32,370 bases of DNA from Acidobacteriota bacterium (GCA_002747255.1 PDUC01000007.1:1-32370), one strand, 5' to 3'; shown: positions 6,684-15,257, counted from the first letter of the stretch. Notes: generated from the sequence alone by a model not told the origin. Numbers and translations: made by a program.

Positions 6684-9271
6684 TCCTCAAGGGCCTTACG
6701 CACAAACTTAATTTTGAAAACAGACATCAACAAAGGCAACAAAATGACAGAAAACAGCCAACAGTAGAATACACCGAGAATGGCCGATAGCCCCAGACTT
6801 CTGAATCCACTGTAGTCCGCAAGAAAAAGCGAACTAAACCCGAAAACCGTTGTCAGCGATGTCAAGGTCACTGCTTTTGCGGAGGACACCATCAACTTGA
6901 TAATTGACTGATTGGTGCGATGCAGGTATTTCTCGACTATGTGAATGCCATCGTCAATGCCTATTCCTATAATAATGGGTGTGGCCACAAAGTTCAGTAA
7001 ATTGATGTCAACCCCCATGACCACCATGGTTCCAAGCATCCAAATCACACTTGTTGCAAGTGGAGCCAGTGTTAAAACAACGAGAGACAGTTTCTTGAAA
7101 TGGAAAATAAGAATACCGACAACCAAGAGCCCGGCAATTAAAGTGGTAAGATTAAAAGAGTCGTGCACCAGCCTTTTTATTTCATCTGAAATGGTCTGTA
7201 TACCCGTCACAAATGCAAAATGACTGCCTTCATTCGGCATGACTTCAAGAATGCGATCGACGACCTTGTGAGTCAGTGCCTTTTCCCACAGCCCTTTGCT
7301 GGGGTAAACATGAATAATTGTTTTGTAAAGTCCATTCCCAAATGTCAGGAACTGTTTTACCATGACACTTTCTCCAGCCAGCACGTCTTCAAGGGAAACG
7401 GGTGTTTCATCTTCGATCCCTGCTGTCAGATACTTGATGTAGTTCCGGTTTTCCGCAGTATACACGAACCCCTGTTGAGCGAGGGCCTTTTTGAATGACG
7501 CCTCAACTTCTCCTTTGGCAATGCCGCCTTCTTTCAAGGTCTGAATGTTTTTTACCTGATATTCCGGGTTCTGCAGAAAAGATAGCAGAGAGTCATATCG
7601 GGCAACTAAACCCTCCTGTTTCAGTTGATAGAGCACGGGAATCACCTTATCGTGCAGTTCGTACAGTTCCTCTTCGTTTTGAGCATTTAAAACAAATGTC
7701 AGGGACCTCAGGCTTCCTCCAACCTTGTTGGTAACCTCGCTCTGAAGCTGAATAGCCGGATTGGACTGTGCCCGGATACTTCGAATATCGGAATTGAACT
7801 TCAGATGAAAGGCGTGGTAAGTGAAGATAATCGAAGCTGTCATTAAAAAAAACAAAACCAGTTTTTTATTCAAAAAGCAAAAATGGAGCAGAGGCCCAAT
7901 TTTAAAGTCCCACTGTTCTCTGATCCGATGATTCTTATTTCTTCTGAAGCGTTCCCTTATAAACAGCATCGAGGGAAGAAGTACGAACATTTGAACCAGA
8001 CAGAAAAAGATGCCGGTAGCTGCCAGCAAAGCAAATTCACGCATGCCGCTGAATTCGGTAACCGTCATAGCCAGGAAGGCCAGAGCGGTGGTCAGCCCTC
8101 CGGTAAGTGTTCCTATTCCGGTTTCAACCAGAGCTTTTTCTACCGCGACTTCAACTGTCTCCCCTCTTTTTCGCTCATCCAGGTAACGGGAAAAGATATG
8201 AATGGCATAATCGATTCCCAAACCGACAATGACAGCCGAAAAGGTCGCTGTCAGAAAATTCAATCTCCCAAATAACAGGTAGCCCGCGCCGAGTGTCCAT
8301 ATTTCCGCCGACAAGAGCGGAATCCCAACATAGAAAACGGCCATGGGACGCCGATAAGCGACTATGAACAACAGCAGAACCATTGAAAACGAACCGATGA
8401 ACATGCTGATGACATCTCCCCGAATGGTCTCATTCTCATGGGCGGTAATGGGGTGCGCACCGGTTAAATGAACCTGGAGGAAATTGAGCGGATTGACCCC
8501 TTCCTCCTCCTCATAGACCTCAGCTGTCCTGATGATCATGTTTTCCAGAAATTCGGTAATAGCGACTGAAAAATCCACATCCTCAGGACTCTTCTTCGGG
8601 CGTGCAAGCAGAAGCAGCATTTGATGATCCTGACTCAACAGGTAGCCTTCCGATAGATCAAGCCGATAATTTCCCGTTATTTCGGATTTGTAAGGTGTCA
8701 CTAAGTCCAGCAGACCGAGCGGGTCTTTTTCAATCAGCGTTTTAATCGCAAGCCCTGATGCCAAATTCTGGTAATTCTGCCTGACTTGATGAACGATCCC
8801 ATCGGGTGAGAGCCGCATAATCAACTGAGGCATTTGATCGGGTGGTAGAAATTTCGGAACGTATTGAATGTATGATTCCCAATCGGAGTACTCCACTCGT
8901 TCAAACAAGTTCCCGTGAATCCACTGCAAATAAGTATCAAACTCGGGATGTTCACGCACTTCCTCGATAAAAATATCCGCAAAGTTCTGCGCGCTCTCCA
9001 TATCCTTGGGAGCCAAATTAATTGCAACTATCAAATTGTCCACTAAATTGAAATCTCGAACGGTTTCCTCAAAGCGTGCCACAACCGTATTGTCCAGGGG
9101 CAACAGGTCCTGAATAGTCGTTTTTTGCTCCAGATTGAGGGCAAATTTGCCAAAGACCAGTGTCACAATGAAAAAAACAATGGAGATGGGAACATGAAAA
9201 CGAGCCACAGCGCGAGCCAGCATCGTCAAGATTTTTTGACTCAGATGTTGCTTTAAGGTTGCTTTACTCAC
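6680..9271 (-). CDS. RND/MMPL-family exporter with two sterol-sensing-like halves
   Basis: An 863-residue inner-membrane transporter of the RND superfamily, MMPL branch. The architecture is one membrane helix, a large periplasmic loop, a five-helix bundle, then the same again. The signature of helix 4 is present twice: GIDYAIHIFSRYLDE near residue 352 and GIDDGIHIVEKYL near 771, each followed by a conserved alanine/threonine-rich helix. It therefore resembles the putative lipid or hopanoid exporters rather than AcrB drug pumps. Proton-driven lipid or fatty-acid-derivative export is the family expectation; the substrate is unknown. The frame extends to a TTG at 9301, but GTG 9271 is preceded by GGAGGAAAT, so 9271 was chosen. 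It leads an operon with a small membrane protein and a LolA-like exported protein. Confidence 0.88.
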   Translation of the reverse strand: MSKATLKQHLSQKILTMLARAVARFHVPISIVFFIVTLVFGKFALNLEQKTTIQDLLPLDNTVVARFEETVRDFNLVDNLIVAINLAPKDMESAQNFADIFIEEVREHPEFDTYLQWIHGNLFERVEYSDWESYIQYVPKFLPPDQMPQLIMRLSPDGIVHQVRQNYQNLASGLAIKTLIEKDPLGLLDLVTPYKSEITGNYRLDLSEGYLLSQDHQMLLLLARPKKSPEDVDFSVAITEFLENMIIRTAEVYEEEEGVNPLNFLQVHLTGAHPITAHENETIRGDVISMFIGSFSMVLLLFIVAYRRPMAVFYVGIPLLSAEIWTLGAGYLLFGRLNFLTATFSAVIVGLGIDYAIHIFSRYLDERKRGETVEVAVEKALVETGIGTLTGGLTTALAFLAMTVTEFSGMREFALLAATGIFFCLVQMFVLLPSMLFIRERFRRNKNHRIREQWDFKIGPLLHFCFLNKKLVLFFLMTASIIFTYHAFHLKFNSDIRSIRAQSNPAIQLQSEVTNKVGGSLRSLTFVLNAQNEEELYELHDKVIPVLYQLKQEGLVARYDSLLSFLQNPEYQVKNIQTLKEGGIAKGEVEASFKKALAQQGFVYTAENRNYIKYLTAGIEDETPVSLEDVLAGESVMVKQFLTFGNGLYKTIIHVYPSKGLWEKALTHKVVDRILEVMPNEGSHFAFVTGIQTISDEIKRLVHDSFNLTTLIAGLLVVGILIFHFKKLSLVVLTLAPLATSVIWMLGTMVVMGVDINLLNFVATPIIIGIGIDDGIHIVEKYLHRTNQSIIKLMVSSAKAVTLTSLTTVFGFSSLFLADYSGFRSLGLSAILGVFYCWLFSVILLPLLMSVFKIKFVRKALED

Positions 9272-9345
9272 ATTTCCTCCACCAACCTGGAAATAACGCA
9301 AGGCACAGTCTCGTAAGACACCGTTATCTCCTACTACCTGTATTG

Positions 9346-9374
9346 TTTATATCTTTATTGTAACCATTGAACAA
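9346..9374 (-). promoter_or_regulatory. Candidate sigma70 promoter for the RND operon
   Basis: Minus-strand TTGTTC (9369-9374) and TATAAA (9346-9351) are separated by exactly 17 bases. The -10 matches five of six consensus positions and the -35 three of six. The inferred start near 9339 leaves a leader of about 68 bases before the GTG at 9271. Motif inference only. Confidence 0.4.
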
Positions 9375-9522
9375 TCGACTCTATGACCGCCTGCCGTTTA
9401 CCGCAAAGACCATCTCTTTTCTGATTGACAAGAGGTCAGCGACCTGCTTCGATGCAATCCGGCACTTCAACCAGACTCGAACAGATAAGTCTATCAGAAT
9501 TCGCTAAAAATACGATTAGAAA

Positions 9523-10068
9523 TTAACGCAAAAGAAGGGTGACATTGAAGATGAACCAAATGATCAATGCCAGGGGGAATTTAGAGAGAATGCCGAGCAC
9601 TTTGCCAATCGTGGCGCCAGTTGCGGGAACAAGTGAATCCTTGTAGGGTGCCATCGATCCTCCTGCCTCTCCAACCCAGGCACCGAGAAAAGTCCCGATG
9701 ATCGCTCCGATAATGGATCCAATGATGGGAATGGGAATCATGACACCGAACAAAGCACCGGCAATTCCCCCGAGAATGGAGCCAATCATGCCGCCTCTGG
9801 TACCGCCGAATTTTTTCACTCCCAGCACACTCGCCAGATACTCCAGTAATTCACCCAGAATAGCCAGCAGAATGCAGCACACAAAGACCCAAAGACCGAA
9901 GGTCGGTCCATCCTGTTCGGGCACCAGCCATCGATCCAGATACTGAAGAATACCCGCAAGTAAAATCATGATCCAATTGCCGGGCAGTCCAATTACGGTT
10001 AGAAACAGACACCCGGTGGAAAGCAGAATAAACAAGACGATTGAAATAATGACGGCAGCCAGCAACAC
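9523..10068 (-). CDS. DUF456 family membrane protein
   Basis: A 181-residue, very hydrophobic protein with the pattern of the DUF456 family. It has an N-terminal helix pair ending in VIGLPGNW, a helix around residues 60-85 with GELLEYLASVLGVKKFGGT, and then glycine-zipper helices (GGMIGSILGGIAGALFG and IIGAIIGTFLGAWVGE), plus a last helix. The function of DUF456 proteins is unknown. The start is GTG, with AAGGAAC directly upstream. It is a single gene, diverging from the MATE transporter across a 229-base region with two palindromes. Its own upstream shows a perfect TATAAT inside an ECF-like promoter arrangement. Confidence 0.85.
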   Translation of the reverse strand: MLLAAVIISIVLFILLSTGCLFLTVIGLPGNWIMILLAGILQYLDRWLVPEQDGPTFGLWVFVCCILLAILGELLEYLASVLGVKKFGGTRGGMIGSILGGIAGALFGVMIPIPIIGSIIGAIIGTFLGAWVGEAGGSMAPYKDSLVPATGATIGKVLGILSKFPLALIIWFIFNVTLLLR

Positions 10069-10122
10069 AGTTCCTTTAAATATGTTTTTCCGAACGCAAC
10101 CTCAAAGCCAACGAACTTTTCC

Positions 10123-10152
10123 ATTATACGGGGAACGCATGCGATAGTTCCC
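10123..10152 (-). promoter_or_regulatory. Candidate promoter of the DUF456 gene, ECF-like, with inverted repeat
   Basis: The minus strand shows GGGAAC (10147-10152), 16 bases, then CGTATAA (10124-10130). This is the layout of promoters read by envelope-stress ECF sigma factors. TATAAT at 10123-10128 also matches the housekeeping -10 perfectly, but no housekeeping -35 is seen at the right distance. GGGAAC (10131-10136) and GTTCCC (10147-10152) form an inverted repeat with a 10-base spacer, which could be an operator. Which sigma factor acts is not decided by the sequence. Confidence 0.35.
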
Positions 10153-10187
10153 GCCAGAATGCAATTTCTTCTACCAAGTCGTTCAAA

Positions 10188-10229
10188 AAGTGAACTTCAC
10201 TTGACACCCATCACAGACGGTGTTAAGAC
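10188..10229 (+). promoter_or_regulatory. Candidate MATE promoter with palindromic operator
   Basis: The -35 TTGACA is perfect (10201-10206). The -10 candidate 17 bases on, TAAGAC (10224-10229), is weak. Overlapping the -35 is a perfect 7-bp inverted repeat, AAGTGAA-C-TTCACTT (10188-10202), the kind of site a dimeric repressor such as a TetR or MarR protein would use to block RNA polymerase. No regulator gene lies next to it. Confidence 0.4.
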
Positions 10230-10297
10230 CTCAAGTATTTTGTGCCGGTTGGCATGAAATGGAGTTCGAACACACCCTCCCACGGAGTTCTCAAAAT

Positions 10298-11617
10298 ATG
10301 AAAAGCAAGGAACGGGACCTACTTAGACTCGCTGTTCCAAACATGCTCTCCAACTTAACCGTTCCCCTGGCCGGACTGATCGACACGGCCCTTCTCGGGC
10401 ATCTGGATGAGATTGTCTATTTAGCGGGTGTCGCACTGGGAAGTATTCTGTTCGATTTTCTGTATTGGCTTTTCGGCTTCTTCAGAATGTCCACTACCGG
10501 TCTCACGGCCCAAGCACTGGGCCGGGGTGACAAGCAGGACCTGACCATCATTCCCGTCAGAACGTTGCTGCTTGCCCTGACCATCGGTTGTATCATCCTT
10601 TTACTCAGTCAACCCATTTCTGTATTTGGTTTTGGCATCCTGGATGGAACACCTGATGTCATTCAACAGGGCAAACACTATTTTTCTGCCCGCATTTGGG
10701 GTGCACCCGTCGTCCTCATGAACTTCTCCATCCTGGGCTGGTTGTTGGGCATGGGTAAAGGCAAACGCATCCTGACCCTGTCGGTGGTTGCAAACGGCAG
10801 TAACATCATCCTGGATTACCTGTTCATTTTCAAGTTCGGCTGGGGAAGCAAGGGTGCCGGATATGCAACCATGATCAGCCAGTATGTGATGTTCGCTTTC
10901 GGCATGGCCTATGCTCTTCCCCATATCATGGCGAACAAAAAGGTCATTAGCTGGCGGAGGCTGTTCAATAAGGATGAGTTGCGAAAAATGCTTTCCCTCA
11001 ACAGGGACATCTTTATAAGAACCCTGACCTTAATTGCCAGCTTCTCCTATTTCACCAATGCAAGTTCGGCTATGGGTACCCTGATCCTGGCCGCCAACAC
11101 AATCCTGCTCAAGGTCATTTCCATTTCTTCCTACTTCATCGACGGTCTGGCTTATGCCGTGGAAAGCCTGGCCGGTCGTCACAAAGGGGCCGGAGAAACC
11201 CGTCAGCTTCATTCAACGATTCAAACCGCATTGCTCTCAAGTGCAGGCATTGCTATCTTTTTCTCGGCACTTTTCATTCTCATGCCTCAACCGCTCTTTA
11301 AGCTGCTAACCAATCAAACAGAGGTACTCGCTGAATTGTTCAGGCACAGATTCTGGCTCTTGCCGGTTATGCTGCTGGGCAGCTCTGCCTATATTTGGGA
11401 CGGCATTTTTTTGGGTTTATCGGAAGGCAAAATCCTGCGAAACTGCATGCTCTTCAGCGCTCTTGTTTTCTATTTCCCTCTGGCACTGCTCTCCAGCAAC
11501 ATGAAAAATGTCGATCTGCTGTGGCTGAGTTTATCTCTGTTTATGGGGGCCCGGACGATTACGCTCTGGATCCACTATCAGAAAAGGAAAATTTTTAAAG
11601 GACACTCAACCGTGTGA
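10298..11617 (+). CDS. MATE family efflux transporter (DinF-like)
   Basis: A 439-residue inner-membrane protein with twelve predicted helices in two homologous halves. It matches the MATE family: LAVPNMLSNLTVPLAGLID near the start, then TALLGHLD, and a second-half repeat beginning near RTLTLIASF. The composition and TTGLTAQALGRG stretch resemble the DinF subgroup. These export organic cations, drugs or oxidised metabolites in exchange for Na+ or H+. The open frame reaches back to a GTG at 10220, but the 26 extra residues are not MATE-like. ATG 10298 gives the normal N-terminus, with GGAG about ten bases upstream, so it was chosen. A candidate promoter with a palindromic operator lies about 70-110 bases upstream, suggesting repression by an unlinked regulator. 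Confidence 0.88.
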   Translation: MKSKERDLLRLAVPNMLSNLTVPLAGLIDTALLGHLDEIVYLAGVALGSILFDFLYWLFGFFRMSTTGLTAQALGRGDKQDLTIIPVRTLLLALTIGCIILLLSQPISVFGFGILDGTPDVIQQGKHYFSARIWGAPVVLMNFSILGWLLGMGKGKRILTLSVVANGSNIILDYLFIFKFGWGSKGAGYATMISQYVMFAFGMAYALPHIMANKKVISWRRLFNKDELRKMLSLNRDIFIRTLTLIASFSYFTNASSAMGTLILAANTILLKVISISSYFIDGLAYAVESLAGRHKGAGETRQLHSTIQTALLSSAGIAIFFSALFILMPQPLFKLLTNQTEVLAELFRHRFWLLPVMLLGSSAYIWDGIFLGLSEGKILRNCMLFSALVFYFPLALLSSNMKNVDLLWLSLSLFMGARTITLWIHYQKRKIFKGHSTV

Positions 11618-11811
11618 TACCACCTAAGCAGATACGTGAGAATACGCAACTCCCTTCACCGGCAGGAACAGTGCCCGGAAATCAGGCATTGTCTGTAGCA
11701 CGACTCTGCGGGAAACACACCGCAGGAACGAGGATTAAAAGAGCGGATTGCATTGAAATCACAGAATCTGTCTTTCCAAAGCTGTCAGGAATGTCAAATC
11801 CTGTGCCACAG

Positions 11812-11832
11812 GGTTGCAACCTCTGTTACAAT
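11812..11832 (+). promoter_or_regulatory. Candidate extended -10 promoter of the M14 gene, with palindrome
   Basis: TGTTACAAT (11824-11832) is an extended -10 with TACAAT matching five of six positions. Ten bases upstream of its TACAAT hexamer begins the perfect palindrome GGTTGCAACC (11812-11821), in the position an activator or repressor could use. Start of transcription would be near 11839, just ahead of the Shine-Dalgarno at about 11849. Confidence 0.3.
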
Positions 11833-11858
11833 CTCTCTGTCAACAAGAGGAGGAGCTT

Positions 11859-12983
11859 ATGCAGATAACCAGTTCATTTGACGGCGGCAATATTGAGTGC
11901 ATTCAACTTGAAAGTGAAAAGGACATTCAACTGAAGGTCAGAAAAGACAGTCAATCGGAGTTTTTCCAGTGGTTCTATTTTCGCTTAACCGGAGCATACA
12001 GGAAGGACTGCCGGCTGCGCATTCTCAACGCCGGTCAATGCTCCTATCCAGAGGGTTTCGAGGACTACCGTGCAGTGGCCTCCTACGACCTGGAAACCTG
12101 GTTCAGAGTTCCCGCGTCATTCGACGGTGAAGTGCTCACCATCGAGTACACCCCACAGCTCGACGCCATTTACTTTGCCTACTTTGCGCCTTATTCCATG
12201 AACAGGCATGCCCACCTCATTTCAAGCTGCCTGGTCTCAACCCGTGTTGAATATGAAAATCTCGGTCACACACTCGATGGTCAGGACATGGATTACTTGC
12301 GCGTTGGCAAGCCAGTTAAAGGGAAAAAACAATGCTGGGTCATGGCGCGTCAACATCCGGGTGAAACCATGGCGGAGTGGTGGATGGAGGGTTTTCTGGA
12401 AAAGCTGCTGGACGAGAACGACCCCGTCTCCAGGAAGCTGCTGGAACACTGTGTCTTCCACGTTGTACCCAACATGAACCCCGACGGGAGCAGACGAGGC
12501 AACCTCAGAACCAACGCCAGCGGAGCGAACCTCAATCGAGAGTGGATGGAACCCAGCCTGGAACACAGCCCGGAAGTTTACGTTGTACGCGAGAAAATGC
12601 GACAGACAGGAGTGGACTTCTGTCTCGATGTTCACGGCGATGAAGCACTGCCCTATAATTTCATCAGCGGCTCCTACGGCGTACCCTGTTGGTCCGAGGA
12701 ACTGGAACACCAGCTGGATGTCTTTCTGGAATCTCTTTGTGCCGCCAACCCCGATTTTCAAACAGAAAAGGGATACACCAAAGACAAACCCGGTGCGGCC
12801 AATCTCCAGATTGCCAAGAACTATGTGGCTCAGCATTTCCAATGCCTCTCCATGACACTTGAAATGCCCTTTAAAGACACCACCGCAACACCGGACCCCG
12901 TTTTTGGCTGGTCTCCGGCGAGATGCAAGCACCTGGCCTCGGCTGTCATTGACTCCATAGCGAGGGTTTTACCTTTCCTTTAA
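11859..12983 (+). CDS. M14-type cytosolic carboxypeptidase (CCP/Nna1-like)
   Basis: A 374-residue zinc carboxypeptidase. It has an N-terminal beta domain (about residues 1-130, with FFQWFYFRLTGA), typical of the cytosolic CCP branch, followed by the M14 catalytic domain. The zinc ligands are His166 and Glu169 in RQHPGE and His259 in DVHGDE. The substrate-carboxylate residues lie in NMNPDG and RTNASGANLNREW (Arg217, Asn226-Arg227), and the catalytic Glu is Glu335 in LEMPFKD. In animals CCPs trim glutamate from tubulin tails; the bacterial substrate is unknown. There is no signal peptide. ATG 11859 has an ideal AGGAGGAGC upstream and was preferred over the longer frame from 11814. It is monocistronic by context. 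Confidence 0.9.
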   Translation: MQITSSFDGGNIECIQLESEKDIQLKVRKDSQSEFFQWFYFRLTGAYRKDCRLRILNAGQCSYPEGFEDYRAVASYDLETWFRVPASFDGEVLTIEYTPQLDAIYFAYFAPYSMNRHAHLISSCLVSTRVEYENLGHTLDGQDMDYLRVGKPVKGKKQCWVMARQHPGETMAEWWMEGFLEKLLDENDPVSRKLLEHCVFHVVPNMNPDGSRRGNLRTNASGANLNREWMEPSLEHSPEVYVVREKMRQTGVDFCLDVHGDEALPYNFISGSYGVPCWSEELEHQLDVFLESLCAANPDFQTEKGYTKDKPGAANLQIAKNYVAQHFQCLSMTLEMPFKDTTATPDPVFGWSPARCKHLASAVIDSIARVLPFL

Positions 12984-13073
12984 ACCCGAAAAACACACTT
13001 GCTCCATAGCGATCCAGATCTTTTTTTACATTTTCAAAACACCATGGATGGGAGATCCAAGGATGAACCGTCA

Positions 13074-13532
13074 ATGAGATGGGAAAGCTGCAAAACCATA
13101 TCTAATCAGGCAAGTTCGTGCAGCACTTTTAAAGCTAAACAATACAACAAGTACAAAACCGGAATAAATATCGACAAGTATGATGATCACGTAACTTGGT
13201 CAAAAGAAGATCAAGTGTTTATCGGAAGAGTTACCGAATTTCCTTCTCTTGCTGCACTTGGAAGCTCGTTAGATGGAGCCCTTTATGAAATTCACCAAGT
13301 TGTGGGAATGGTACTGGAAGAACTTAAAGAAACAGGGTTACCCATCCCAGAGCCTTTTTGTATGAGGAATTACAGCGGCAGAGTTAACCTGAGAATGCCC
13401 GTGGAGTTACATTGAAGTTTGACAGTAGAGTCAGCTAGATGTGAACAGTCTTTGAATCAAACAGTGATTCAAAAACTGATTATTAACTCGAACTCCAAGG
13501 GTATCCTGATTCAAGAGGATTCTAATCCTTGA
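13074..13532 (+). pseudogene. HicB-family antitoxin gene, interrupted by in-frame TGA
   Basis: The frame encodes the HicB fold: VTWSKEDQVFIGRVTEFPSL, then PIPEPF and YSGRVNLRMPVELH, which leads into the ribbon-helix-helix DNA-binding part. A TGA at 13413-13415 stops it right there. In the same frame, past the stop, the residues SLTVESARCEQSLNQTVIQKL continue the HicB C-terminus (compare the family pattern H-R-x-L-A-x-E-A-A-x4-SLNQ) with no change of register, until TGA 13530-13532. An Arg codon CGA to TGA change would explain it. No hicA-like toxin gene is adjacent. The start at 13074 (AAGGA upstream) is approximate; TTG 12999 is also open. Known: HicB-type proteins neutralise HicA RNases and repress their own operon. 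Confidence 0.78.
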
Positions 13533-13606
13533 CTTCAGGAAACAGCATAACCCAAAAGCCATCAGATCGGGGGTTTTGAGAATTTTATCCCGTCTGAGAA
13601 CACAGA

Positions 13607-14740
13607 TTAACCAAACTCTTTCGATCTTGACAGCATGGAGTACAGCATTCTCCACTTTTGCTTTTGGATGCGCAATTCGGCTTTCAATTCCAGGTACTGC
13701 ATCTTTAGTTGCGTTTTCTCCCATTTTTCCTGGAACTCTGCCTTTTTGAGTTGGACCCACTCTTTTTTAAACTTGGAGAAGGCCACTAGAGCTTCTTGGA
13801 ATTGGACGTAACTATCTTCAAGGCTGAGTTTCAAATTAGCTGGAGCAAGTCCCTGTTCCAGACGCTGAACCGTTCGGAGATACTGCATTCTTAAGCGCGC
13901 CTTTTCTATTCTGATTTTCGGTGTTTTCCTCAGCTTACTCGTTAAACCTACGTAAGAAAGCCCCCGTATGAACCACTTAGTGGGGTCGAAGTGAAACCAT
14001 TTGATTCCGTTTCGATAGTCGCATTGAAAGCAATGGTGATAGTTGTGATAGCCCTCGCCATAGGTGAGGAAGGCCAGAACCATATTGTCTCTCGATGAGT
14101 TTTTCTCTGAATAGGACTGTTTACCAATGATATGGGCCAGGGAGTTGATGAAGAAAGTGAAGTGATGATTGAGGATGATTCTGAAAAGCCCTGCGAGCAG
14201 GAAAACGCCCCACAGGTCGCCGTGCAACCAGCCTATGAATATCAGCAAAACGCTGTTTCCCAAAAGAGCCAGCATCAAATAGTTCCTATGCTGCCACATG
14301 ACAACGGGATCGCGCTGAAGGTCTTTGACATTGGAGAAATCCTTTTCTCCAGGGTGATAGTCTCTGAGGATCCAGCCCATGTGAGAGTACCAGAAGCCCT
14401 TTTTAGCTGAATAAGGGTCCTTCTCGTTATCGTCGACATATTTATGGTGCCGACGGTGATCGGAAGACCAAATGAGAATGGAATTCTGAAGACCACATGC
14501 ACCGAGAAAGGCCAGAAATACGCGGACAACGGGATGCGCTTCATAGGATCGATGAGACCACAGTCGATGGTAACCTGCGGTAATGCCCAATCCGGTGAGA
14601 ACCAGGAAAAGAAAGAACATCGACCATTCAAAGGCATCGTATCCATTCACAAAGGCATATGCCGGAATGAGAATGATGCTGAAAGCAGGTAAAGCAAGAA
14701 GAACAATAGCATTCAACCAGATAACCGGTGGTTTTTTCAC
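13607..14740 (-). CDS. Delta-9-type acyl-CoA/fatty-acid desaturase with helical C-terminal tail
   Basis: A 377-residue membrane di-iron desaturase that introduces a double bond into acyl chains to keep membranes fluid. All three histidine boxes are present: HRLWSH (58-63), HRRHH (95-99) and HNYHH (232-236 region), separated by paired membrane helices as in stearoyl-CoA desaturases. About 100 residues follow the catalytic core (from near 275). They are rich in Lys, Glu, Gln and Leu and should form a long coiled coil, which most desaturases lack. The open frame starts at TTG 14764, but GTG 14740 has GGGGGAT upstream and was preferred. Upstream, 14741-15206, no other gene is convincing. The electron donor (cytochrome b5 or ferredoxin) is not in the window. 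Confidence 0.88.
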   Translation of the reverse strand: MKKPPVIWLNAIVLLALPAFSIILIPAYAFVNGYDAFEWSMFFLFLVLTGLGITAGYHRLWSHRSYEAHPVVRVFLAFLGACGLQNSILIWSSDHRRHHKYVDDNEKDPYSAKKGFWYSHMGWILRDYHPGEKDFSNVKDLQRDPVVMWQHRNYLMLALLGNSVLLIFIGWLHGDLWGVFLLAGLFRIILNHHFTFFINSLAHIIGKQSYSEKNSSRDNMVLAFLTYGEGYHNYHHCFQCDYRNGIKWFHFDPTKWFIRGLSYVGLTSKLRKTPKIRIEKARLRMQYLRTVQRLEQGLAPANLKLSLEDSYVQFQEALVAFSKFKKEWVQLKKAEFQEKWEKTQLKMQYLELKAELRIQKQKWRMLYSMLSRSKEFG

Positions 14741-15206
14741 GATATCCCCCAAAGATTTGCTCAAGCGTATTGTATTATTTTACAAGTAAATGAGCAACGC
14801 AAAAGAAAGCACAACCTTAAAATGTTCACGCCCCTTTTTGGCACATGATTGGATCCAACCAGGCAACGCCATTTTAACTCGAAAAAAAAATGTGCTGCAA
14901 ACAGGTGAAACGGCATCCCTGTCTCTCAAGGTGACAATCTCTATAAGAAGTGCAGTTCTTAGCCAAAAGATGGGGTAAAACTCCTTAACAAGTTAATTTT
15001 AAGATTTCAAGCGAAAATGAGTTGAGAGTTGCTTTTTGCAGAAATACTCACAGTTCTTACTGCAACGCCATCGCCCAGTCCTTTCGGCAGTCCAACCTCC
15101 ATTCAGCTCGATTTCCTGAAGTTTAAACCGAAAAATGAAGTTGCCCAAGTTGAACTGTATTTTTTGGCTTGAACAGAAACTTTTTCCAGAGATTACCTGC
15201 CTGTCA
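14741..15206. other. Intergenic region between desaturase and lysS
   Basis: About 465 bases between divergently transcribed genes. Small open frames here (for example 14790-14978) have no Shine-Dalgarno and no recognisable protein pattern, and I do not count them. A weak minus-strand promoter candidate for the desaturase (TTGCAG, 18 bases, TAAAAT near 14867-14900) has a -35 that matches only half the consensus. No T-box leader or riboswitch was recognised. Confidence 0.4.
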
Positions 15207-15235
15207 TTGACAAGAAGCAGGTCAGCGTCTATAAC
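15207..15235 (+). promoter_or_regulatory. Sigma70 promoter of the lysS to lpxA operon
   Basis: A perfect TTGACA (15207-15212) and TATAAC (15230-15235, five of six) are separated by exactly 17 bases, the ideal spacing. Transcription should start near 15242, only a few bases ahead of the Shine-Dalgarno TAGGAGGA and ATG 15258, so the leader is very short. This is the best promoter match in the window. It could drive all ten genes down to 27468. Confidence 0.6.
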
Positions 15236-15257
15236 GCAGTAATCTAGGAGGAATAGC

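Noticed and set aside
9433-9445. AGGTC-AGC-GACCT hairpin between the DUF456 and RND genes
   Set aside because: Five-bp stem with no T run; short enough to occur by chance.
11614-11868. 84-codon frame between the MATE and carboxypeptidase genes
   Set aside because: It covers the palindrome, promoter and Shine-Dalgarno of the next gene and shows no recognisable residues.
14741-15206. T-box or other amino-acid leader before lysS
   Set aside because: No T-box sequence or specifier layout was seen, and the promoter gives a leader of only about 16 bases.
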